Source: JBNGOQ01 sp050589645 (GTDB lineage Bacteria; Bacteroidota; Bacteroidia; Flavobacteriales; Flavobacteriaceae). From it: DNA of 64,000 bases. The notes under the pieces are model-generated. The model ran no database searches. It was not told where the DNA came from and saw only the letters and a program-made list of their open reading frames with translations. Where the stretch lies: NCBI RefSeq assembly GCF_050589645.1, contig NZ_JBNGOQ010000005.1:124001-188000 (forward strand), read 5' to 3'. Below are positions 57,492 to 64,000 of this stretch, piece after piece (position 1 is the stretch's first letter; each line of letters begins with the position of its first letter). The position numbers were made by a program, and so were the translations under genes.

Positions 57492-58226
57492 TTAGTCTTC
57501 GTGCGTCTTGGAGGAAGCCGATACCAATCGGTGGATCTCCTTTAGTTCAGCTTCTGTAAGGTATCGCCACTGACCTAACGGAATATCCAATCTTACATTC
57601 ATGATCCGTACCCGTTTTAATTTAGTGACCCGGTACCCCAGGTGCTCACACATTCTTCTAATTTGCCGATTGAGGCCTTGGGTCAATACAATTTTAAAGC
57701 GATACCGGTCTAATTGTTCCACATCGCATTTACGGGTCACGGTATCCAGAATGGGCACACCGTTGCCCATCTTATGAATGAAGGTAGTGGTAAGGGGTTT
57801 GTTAACGGAAACAAGGTATTCCTTTTCGTGATGGTTCCGGGCACGTAGGATCTTGTTCACGATATCCCCGTCATTTGTCAAGAAGATAAGGCCCTCACTG
57901 GGTTTGTCCAATCGGCCAATCGGAAAGATGCGTTTTGGATAGTTGATATAATCTATAATATTGTCCTTTTCTACCTTGGTATCGGTAGTGCAAACAATGC
58001 CCACGGGTTTGTTAAAGGCAATATAGACCTGGGTATTCCCGGGTTCCGAAATCAACTTACCGTCTACGCGTACTTCATCCCCTGCCACAATTTTGGTGCC
58101 CATTTCGGGTACCTTGCCATTCAGGGTCACACGGCCTTCATCAATGAGTTTATCTGCAGCCCTACGTGAGCAGTACCCCACCTCGCTGAGATATTTGTTG
58201 ATCCGTACCGATTGTTGTTCCTTCAT
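57492..58226 (-). CDS. rluF: 23S rRNA pseudouridine synthase RluF
   Basis: The start at 58226 (M-K-E-Q-Q-S-V-R-I-N-K-Y-L) gives 244 residues. An N-terminal S4 RNA-binding domain (G-Y-C-S-R-R-A-A-D-K-L-I-D-E-G) precedes the RsuA-type catalytic domain with G-R-L-D-K-P-S-E-G-L, whose Asp forms the covalent intermediate, and G-L-N-R-Q-I-R-R-M-C. The pattern V-T-K-L-K-R-V-R-I-M-N-V fits RluF, which modifies U2604 of 23S rRNA; RsuA or RluB activity is the alternative. Confidence 0.88.
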   Translation of the reverse strand: MKEQQSVRINKYLSEVGYCSRRAADKLIDEGRVTLNGKVPEMGTKIVAGDEVRVDGKLISEPGNTQVYIAFNKPVGIVCTTDTKVEKDNIIDYINYPKRIFPIGRLDKPSEGLIFLTNDGDIVNKILRARNHHEKEYLVSVNKPLTTTFIHKMGNGVPILDTVTRKCDVEQLDRYRFKIVLTQGLNRQIRRMCEHLGYRVTKLKRVRIMNVRLDIPLGQWRYLTEAELKEIHRLVSASSKTHED

Positions 58227-58380
58227 TTTAATGCTAGCACCGTAAAAATGCAAAGATAGTCAGTGCCCTTGCAATTATTGGGGGGCTACTTGTTTTATAT
58301 TTGGATTTGTCAGGGCATCTACAAGAATAGCATCGCTGTACTTTCTCGGATTCCCAATGGCCAAACAAGGTCCTTCTTCT

Positions 58381-58635
58381 TTATGATACGTCCTCCCTGG
58401 ATTTAATTTCTGCAGTAATCTTTTTCAGATTCACATAGTTGGCAATTACCAAAAAAGTAAAGACCAAAGGCAACAACATTAAGGTGTTGACCTCTTTGGT
58501 TTCAACATAGTTATAAATCTGGGCCCCGTACATGATCAATACGGCCCCTGCCAAAAGACCGATAGCCATCTTTAGGGACTTTTCCTTTTTTTTGAGTTCC
58601 CCCAGGGAAAGACTGGATAATTTGCTCGGTTTCAT
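58381..58635 (-). CDS. small two-helix membrane protein
   Basis: An 84-residue protein with a charged N-terminus (L-G-E-L-K-K-K-E-K-S-L-K) and two transmembrane helices (A-I-G-L-L-A-G-A-V-L-I-M-Y-G and L-M-L-L-P-L-V-F-T-F-L-V-I) followed by a basic tail. Homologues in flavobacteria are sometimes labelled redox-active disulfide protein 2, but no cysteine is present here, so that name does not describe this protein. Function unknown; it lies 46 bp downstream of the M14 peptidase gene. Confidence 0.7.
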   Translation of the reverse strand: MKPSKLSSLSLGELKKKEKSLKMAIGLLAGAVLIMYGAQIYNYVETKEVNTLMLLPLVFTFLVIANYVNLKKITAEIKSREDVS

Positions 58636-58681
58636 TGTATGGGAAATGTTTTGTTCTAGTTACATAGGGAGTGAACAAATT

Positions 58682-61138
58682 TTAGTCCACCATAAAGATT
58701 GCATTGGCGAAAAAGAGCTTGCCGTTTTCCCAAAAACCTCGAAACAGCGGATTGTCTACCATATAGACGACCTGTCCTTGTCCGTGCTGCTCTACGCCAA
58801 AAATCAGGCTCTCTCCAATTTGTTTCTGGGCTTTGCTTCCCGCAAAGCCCGATATGGGTACGGTATCATTTTCTATATAGGCCACGGTACCTCCATCCAA
58901 ATATTCAAAGGCGTCATTTCCCAATTTTAAGGTGAAATAGGTGTTGGGATAACCATAGGCCAGGGGGTGCGTATTGTCTACTTTGGCCTTAAAGACCGCA
59001 CCGGTAATGGCACTTTTAATGCGTTCCCGCTGCCCTTCATCATAGGGATATATGGCGGTCTCAGTGCTGTCTTTTCCCATTTCCCTCAGTGTTATTCCAA
59101 AGCCATCTTCACCATCGATACCTTTTATGGCACCGCCCATAGCAATGAGTTTGCCGCCATTTGCTACCCATTTCTTAAGTTCTGCCAGTTTGTCCTTATC
59201 AAAAAAGTTTCCGTACCAGCCACCAGGGAGAATAAGGATTTGGTAGTTGGAAAAATCTACCTGATTCATATAATCACTGTCCACCACCGTAAGTGGGTAG
59301 TGCAGCTGTTTTTCAAAAAAGTGCCATATTTCCCCAAAACGATAGGTGGAGGTAGGATTCCCAGCGAGCACGGCTACTTTTATCTTGGGTACCATTTCCA
59401 CATAGGAAGAACCAAAATCCTTGCCCTGCTCCACAAATCCGGTCGTGGTGGCCGTCAAGGATTTGGAATGTCGCTCCGCACACGCTCCCAGGTCGGCCAG
59501 GAAGTTGGCGTTCCCCTTGTTATCGGCCTTAGTGATGATCAAGCTGCCGCGCTCATAACTTCTCCCGTCCAGGGTAAACGGCTTTTGTGCATAGCGGACC
59601 CGGATACCCCTTTGAAGCAGGTCTGCCAAAAACCGAGCATCGTTCATGCTGCTCCAATCCGTGAGAAAGGCATAGGCATCCGCCTCGCCCGTATCACCTG
59701 ACGTATGCACCTTCCAGGGGGTCATTGGATTGGATGGGAGCCTCGTTTCAGAGGCAACGGCCTCCAAGCCGTAGGCATAGGGCAGGGACCAAGCCGTAAT
59801 ATCATAGGTAAGGGAATCGCTAAGTTTGGCGTCGGGTTCAAACAATACCTTAACCAAGGTGCCCTTGGTCTGATCCGTGGAGACCACCATGCTTTGGTCC
59901 GAAACCCGCATGCTTCCATTTCTCCCAGTGGCATAATTGAAGCCCTTTATGGTACCGTTGTTGGCCGTGCCGTATTGTATTTCATGCTGGTCCAGCAATT
60001 CGGAAAGGGCTTTTAACCTATCGGCATCGCCCTTAAGGACATAACTCTTGTACTTGTAGTTCTTGCTGGTATGAAACTTGAGAAATTCTTCGTTTAATTT
60101 TGCTGCGTTCTTTGCAGCAATTTCCACGGTGGACAGTCCTGTGGTAAGGTGGTGAGCAATACGATCTTTAAGGGTCAACGTATCCCCGATACGGGTAATG
60201 ACCCCCAGTCCGGCCCTTCCGCCTCCCCCTTGTTCATAAGTCATCCCAATGGCCCCGTTATAGGTAGGGTAGGTATCCCCATAGCTGGGATAGAACAGGT
60301 CAAAGACTTCCTTGGTAAAATAAAACCAGCCCTGGGCATCAAAGTATTTGGCGTGATTTTTTCCTATGGTCACCTGAAAATCCCGTTGAAAGTCGGTTAT
60401 GACCTCATGGTAAGGTTCCGCTGCGGGAGCAAAGAAATAGGGGTTGTTGATTCCTTGTTCATGAAAATCGGCATGAACGTGCGGTAACCACTGGTTGTAT
60501 TTTTTTAATCGATGTCTACTTTCCACTTGGGTCAGCCAGGCCCAATCGCGGTTAAGGTCGAACATATAATGGTTAGATCGCCCGTTCCACCAACCCTCAT
60601 GATGCTCTTTGCTATTGGGGTCCGTATTAAAGGGAGTGTTCTTATATTGGTTGTACCAGTTGGCATAACGATCCCTTCCATCGGGATTGATACAGGGATC
60701 AATAATGACCACAGTATTGTCCAGATAGGCACTCTTTTCCGTCAAAAGTGCATAAATGGTCTGCATGGAGGCCTCCATGCTCACACTTTCATTCCCGTGC
60801 ACATTGTAGCTAAGCCATACAATGGCTTTGTCCGCACCACTTTGCCCTTGCGTACTTTTAAGATGGGCTTCACGTATGTTTTCCAAATTTTGCATGTTCG
60901 CGGCAGCACTGACATAGGCCAAAAGCAAAGGACGCCTTTCATTGGTTTTGCCGTATTCCACCAACTGTACCCTATTGGATGCAGTTTCTGCCAGGTACTG
61001 GTAATAATCCACCACCTCGTGATGACGGGTAAATTGGGTACCCAGTTCATAACCCAAAAATTCGGAGGGACTTTTAAGCTCCTGGGCGATGGAAATGGTA
61101 AAAAACAAAAGGGTGCATGCGAGTAAGGAGTACTTCAT
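58682..61138 (-). CDS. M14-family zinc carboxypeptidase with C-terminal amidotransferase-like domain
   Basis: An 818-residue exported peptidase (signal M-K-Y-S-L-L-A-C-T-L-L-F-F-T-I-S-I-A-Q). The M14 catalytic domain (about 25-370) shows Y-N-V-H-G-N-E-S (zinc His and Glu), I-N-P-D-G-R-D-R, and H-A-D-F-H-E-Q-G. The C-terminal 250 residues contain I-K-V-A-V-L-A-G-N-P and I-L-I-L-P-G-G-W-Y-G, the start of a class I glutamine-amidotransferase-like fold without a clear nucleophile Cys, perhaps a binding module. It likely trims peptides in the periplasm. Confidence 0.9.
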   Translation of the reverse strand: MKYSLLACTLLFFTISIAQELKSPSEFLGYELGTQFTRHHEVVDYYQYLAETASNRVQLVEYGKTNERRPLLLAYVSAAANMQNLENIREAHLKSTQGQSGADKAIVWLSYNVHGNESVSMEASMQTIYALLTEKSAYLDNTVVIIDPCINPDGRDRYANWYNQYKNTPFNTDPNSKEHHEGWWNGRSNHYMFDLNRDWAWLTQVESRHRLKKYNQWLPHVHADFHEQGINNPYFFAPAAEPYHEVITDFQRDFQVTIGKNHAKYFDAQGWFYFTKEVFDLFYPSYGDTYPTYNGAIGMTYEQGGGGRAGLGVITRIGDTLTLKDRIAHHLTTGLSTVEIAAKNAAKLNEEFLKFHTSKNYKYKSYVLKGDADRLKALSELLDQHEIQYGTANNGTIKGFNYATGRNGSMRVSDQSMVVSTDQTKGTLVKVLFEPDAKLSDSLTYDITAWSLPYAYGLEAVASETRLPSNPMTPWKVHTSGDTGEADAYAFLTDWSSMNDARFLADLLQRGIRVRYAQKPFTLDGRSYERGSLIITKADNKGNANFLADLGACAERHSKSLTATTTGFVEQGKDFGSSYVEMVPKIKVAVLAGNPTSTYRFGEIWHFFEKQLHYPLTVVDSDYMNQVDFSNYQILILPGGWYGNFFDKDKLAELKKWVANGGKLIAMGGAIKGIDGEDGFGITLREMGKDSTETAIYPYDEGQRERIKSAITGAVFKAKVDNTHPLAYGYPNTYFTLKLGNDAFEYLDGGTVAYIENDTVPISGFAGSKAQKQIGESLIFGVEQHGQGQVVYMVDNPLFRGFWENGKLFFANAIFMVD

Positions 61139-61345
61139 AAAGGTTTGTTTCGTTTGTAATGCCCCAAAGCTAACAATAATTGATGAAATCTGCCGCTTGG
61201 AACCTTAGAATCCGACGGCAAGCCGTGGTAGTACGGTGGTTTTGTTTTCTCCCTTGATCGGTTTTCTTGGGAAAAACTTCTTAACGTATTTTTAGGAACT
61301 GGAAGCGGATAGAATTCTATATTTACGCATATTTTTGGTTTTTAT

Positions 61346-62947
61346 ATGGATATAGACGGCATTCCCTTTAAGCAGACCGGTTATTTTTCAAAATTGATAT
61401 GTGATTATCTGGAAGAAAAAGAGGACCTACGCGGTTTTTATCACCGATTTCCAACCCTCAAAAACTTTAAGGCACAGATTGAAGAAAAGCAGGCCCACTA
61501 TCCAGAAAAACATCGAATCTTACTGAGCCAAACCCTGCAGGAGCAATACCAAGGGATAAGCAAGTCCAAAGGTACGGAGCAGAACATCCAACGCTTAGGG
61601 AACGCCAACAGTTTTACCGTAGTTACGGGGCATCAGTTGAACCTGTTTACCGGACCATTGTATTTTTTATACAAGATTATCTCCACCATTAACCTTACCC
61701 GGGAATTAAAAAAGGCGTATCCGGAGTACGATTTTGTCCCAGTTTATTGGATGGCTACAGAGGATCACGATTTTGAGGAAATCAATTTTTTTAATTTCAA
61801 AGGGAAGAAATTGCAGTGGACCAAGGAAGCTTCAGGTGCGGTGGGGCATTTGCCGACGGACGGACTGGACCTCCTCTACGAGGCATTTTCCCAAGAATTG
61901 GGGGCCGGCAAGCATGCCGATGATTTAAAGCAACTGTTCTCCGACGCCTATTTAAAGCACGACCGACTTACCGATGCCACACGTTACCTGGCCAATGTAC
62001 TTTTTGGTGCGTACGGATTGGTTATCATCGATGGGGACGATGCTGGTCTAAAAAAACTCATGGTTCCTTATATCAAGAAGGATCTATTGGAAAATACGGC
62101 TTTTAAAGCGGTTACCCAAACCATGGACCGGCTGGAGGCCTTGCCCGAAAATTACACCATTCAGGTCAACCCCAGGGAGATCAATTATTTCTATTTAAAC
62201 CAAGGTCTTCGGGAACGCATTGTGGAGCAGGAGGGCAAATTTCAAGTAAACAGCACGTCCATTGAGTTTAGCCGTGAAGAACTGCTGGCCGAATTGGAAG
62301 CACACCCCGAACGTTTTTCGCCCAATGTGGTGAGTAGACCTTTGTACCAAGAGGTAATCCTTCCCAATCTATGCTATATAGGTGGTGGGGGAGAACTGGC
62401 CTATTGGTTGGAGCTCAAAACATCCTTCGAAGCCATGGAGGTGCCATTTCCTGTATTGCTACTTCGGAATTCGGCCTTGGTAATAACCGAAAAACAGCGG
62501 AAAAAAATAGAAAAATTGGAGCTACAGGTCGCCGATCTTTTTTTGAAGCAAAGCAGCTTTATCAATAAAAGGATCCGGGAGATTTCCAATATCAATATCG
62601 ATTTTACGCCAGAGCGAAAACATTTAAAGGAGCAGTTCCAGGCCTTGTTTCAATTGGCAGATCAAACAGATAAATCCTTTTACGGTGCAGTAAAGGCCCA
62701 AGAGGTTAAACAACTAAAGGGGTTGGACCGCTTGGAAAAAAGGCTCCTGCAGGCACAAAAAAGGAAACTCAAAGATCAGGTGGTGCGTATGACGGAGATG
62801 CAGAACGCCCTTTTTCCCAATCAATCCCTTCAAGAACGGAACCTAAATTTTTCCGAGCTGTACCTCGAAATGGGCGAAGAACTTATACCGTACTTGCTAA
62901 AGACCTTGGCTCCTTTACAAATGGATTTTTTGATTTTAAAATATTGA
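61346..62947 (+). CDS. bshC: bacillithiol biosynthesis cysteine-adding enzyme
   Basis: A 533-residue protein matching BshC: P-F-K-Q-T-G-Y-F-S-K-L near the start, V-V-T-G-H-Q-L-N-L-F-T-G-P-L-Y-F, P-V-Y-W-M-A-T-E-D-H-D-F-E-E-I (nucleotidyltransferase-like core) and a C-terminal coiled coil. It ligates cysteine to glucosaminyl-malate in the last step of bacillithiol synthesis, the main low-molecular-weight thiol in Firmicutes and many Bacteroidetes. BshA and BshB are not in the window. It is divergent from the M14 gene. Confidence 0.94.
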   Translation: MDIDGIPFKQTGYFSKLICDYLEEKEDLRGFYHRFPTLKNFKAQIEEKQAHYPEKHRILLSQTLQEQYQGISKSKGTEQNIQRLGNANSFTVVTGHQLNLFTGPLYFLYKIISTINLTRELKKAYPEYDFVPVYWMATEDHDFEEINFFNFKGKKLQWTKEASGAVGHLPTDGLDLLYEAFSQELGAGKHADDLKQLFSDAYLKHDRLTDATRYLANVLFGAYGLVIIDGDDAGLKKLMVPYIKKDLLENTAFKAVTQTMDRLEALPENYTIQVNPREINYFYLNQGLRERIVEQEGKFQVNSTSIEFSREELLAELEAHPERFSPNVVSRPLYQEVILPNLCYIGGGGELAYWLELKTSFEAMEVPFPVLLLRNSALVITEKQRKKIEKLELQVADLFLKQSSFINKRIREISNINIDFTPERKHLKEQFQALFQLADQTDKSFYGAVKAQEVKQLKGLDRLEKRLLQAQKRKLKDQVVRMTEMQNALFPNQSLQERNLNFSELYLEMGEELIPYLLKTLAPLQMDFLILKY

Positions 62948-62979
62948 TCCCTTTTGTGCTCCGTTTCCATTTTCGGAAG

Positions 62980-62987
62980 TATTTTTG
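62980..62987 (+). promoter_or_regulatory. probable -7 element of the PLP decarboxylase gene
   Basis: TATTTTTG matches TAnnTTTG, 13 bp before the ATG at 63001. A TTTG at 62953-62956 is 23 bp upstream, slightly beyond the usual distance. Confidence 0.5.
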
Positions 62988-63000
62988 CTAAAAATCCCAA

Positions 63001-64000
63001 ATGCACAATATAGATATTGAAGTGGTGGAAATGACCCTGGATGTCATGAAATATGTCATTGGCCGAATCACCACCACTTCGCCCGAACTGGGAAAACCAA
63101 AAACATCGGAAGAACTGAAGAAATTGGTAGGGGATACCATTACCCCGGACGGAATAGGAGGCGAAAAAGCCTTTCACCTGTTCAAGGACGTATTGGCCAA
63201 AGCTACGGTTCCCATTGATCATCCAAGACATTTGGCCTTTGTGCCCGCAGCACCCACGCGGTCCGCGATCATGTTCGACCTGGTTACCTCGGCCTCGAGT
63301 ATCCATGGGGCTTACTGGATGGAGGGAGCCGGGGGTATCTTTTGTGAGAATGAGGCCATGTCCTGGCTGGTTTCCATAACAGGCATGCCCCAAGGCGCTT
63401 TTGGCGTATTTACCAGTGGCGGTACGGCTGCCAATTTATCCGCCATGGTTACTGCCCGTGAATATTGGCGAAGGGAGGATAGGAACAAGGGGGAAAAGGG
63501 GATTATTGTTACCTCTGCCGCCGCCCACTCGTCCATTAAGGCCATGGCCAAAGTAATCGACGTAGATGTGGTGCTTGTGGAAACCGAGGACCTCATGACG
63601 GCCGATCACCTTCAAAAGACCATATTGACTTTGGCTCCTGAAAAACGTAAAAGGCTATTTGCCGTGGTGGCAACTGGCGGTACCACCAACGCGGGCATTG
63701 TAGATGACCTGGAAGGCATCGCAAGGGTTTGTAAAGAGGAAAACCTATGGTTCCATGTGGACGCCGCCTATGGGGGAGGCGCCCTGGTCGCAGATTCCGT
63801 ACGACATATCTTTAATGGTATTGAACAGGCCGACAGTATTACCATTGACCCACATAAATGGATGTTCTCGCCCTATGACTGCGGTGCCATAATCTACAGG
63901 AATCCAGACTTGGCCAAGGAGGCCCATTCCCAAAAGGGATCGTACTTGGATATTTTTAAGGACGAAGGGGCCCATGGTTTTAATCCGGCGGAATATCAAA
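63001..64000 (+). CDS. PLP-dependent decarboxylase family protein, 3' truncated
   Basis: An open frame from ATG at 63001 (M-H-N-I-D-I-E-V-V-E-M) to the window edge gives 333 residues of a family usually of 450-480. It is a group II amino acid decarboxylase: S-G-G-T-A-A-N-L-S-A, H-V-D-A-A-Y-G-G-G, and D-P-H-K-W-M, whose Lys binds pyridoxal phosphate. Members decarboxylate glutamate, aromatic amino acids, aspartate or 2,4-diaminobutyrate. The substrate cannot be fixed from this fragment. It begins 53 bp after bshC. Confidence 0.9.
   Translation, partial: MHNIDIEVVEMTLDVMKYVIGRITTTSPELGKPKTSEELKKLVGDTITPDGIGGEKAFHLFKDVLAKATVPIDHPRHLAFVPAAPTRSAIMFDLVTSASSIHGAYWMEGAGGIFCENEAMSWLVSITGMPQGAFGVFTSGGTAANLSAMVTAREYWRREDRNKGEKGIIVTSAAAHSSIKAMAKVIDVDVVLVETEDLMTADHLQKTILTLAPEKRKRLFAVVATGGTTNAGIVDDLEGIARVCKEENLWFHVDAAYGGGALVADSVRHIFNGIEQADSITIDPHKWMFSPYDCGAIIYRNPDLAKEAHSQKGSYLDIFKDEGAHGFNPAEYQ

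Noticed and set aside
1..64000. CRISPR arrays, insertion sequences, prophage or toxin-antitoxin modules
   Set aside because: No regularly spaced repeats, transposase motifs, phage structural genes or paired small toxin-antitoxin genes were found.

Overview
The window looks like chromosome of a marine Flavobacteriaceae bacterium (Bacteroidetes). Supporting signs are a SusC/SusD pair, FecI/FecR-type regulation of a TonB-dependent receptor, DUF4249 and DUF6438 lipoproteins, bacillithiol synthesis (BshC), a split transketolase, monomeric isocitrate dehydrogenase, and promoters of the Bacteroidetes type (-33 TTG/TTTG, 19-20 bp spacer, -7 TAnnTTTG). No transposase, integrase, phage gene or CRISPR array is visible. 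Both ends cut a gene: an SDR dehydrogenase on the left and a PLP-dependent decarboxylase on the right.

Layout. 1-3.3 kb is the end of an L-fucose catabolic operon (SDR, FucP permease, mutarotase, L-lactate dehydrogenase). 3.3-5.7 kb has three exported proteins on the minus strand. 6.0-10.0 kb is a sigma/anti-sigma/TonB-receptor unit. 10.2-13.2 kb carries an exported phosphatidylserine decarboxylase homologue and a MerR/TipA-regulated hydrolase. 13.6-19.2 kb is a purine catabolism operon (xanthine dehydrogenase subunits, a small membrane protein, XdhC, guanine deaminase). 19.3-22.8 kb has an HxlR regulator divergent from an Old Yellow Enzyme and a RidA-like protein, with an amidohydrolase behind the regulator. 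22.8-23.4 kb holds tRNA-Lys(UUU) and two partial copies of its 3' end, each next to its own terminator.

23.4-35 kb is mostly housekeeping: aroK, a phosphoribosyltransferase/methyltransferase/S4-protein operon, split transketolase, tgt with an LptF/G-type permease and a drug/metabolite transporter, accA and dnaB. 35.3-40.1 kb is a SusCD nutrient-uptake pair without glycoside hydrolases beside it. 40.6-44.4 kb holds a conserved protein often mislabelled asparagine synthetase B, a HAD phosphatase, a YjbQ protein and a membrane-bound nucleotide cyclase. 44.4-47.6 kb is the classical thrS-infC-rpmI-rplT operon, in which infC has no usable start except ATA. The rest contains a GntP transporter, a DUF4249/TonB-receptor pair, icd, an orphan transcription unit with a 51-codon basic ORF, a CarboxypepD-reg protein, rluF, an M14 carboxypeptidase and bshC.

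The points most worth a second look are the orphan promoter-to-terminator unit at 55.3-55.8 kb, the tRNA-Lys relic array, the ATA start of infC, the SDR that lacks its catalytic lysine, the tgt gene without zinc-site cysteines, and the Mpv17/AlaE-like membrane protein inside the xanthine dehydrogenase operon.
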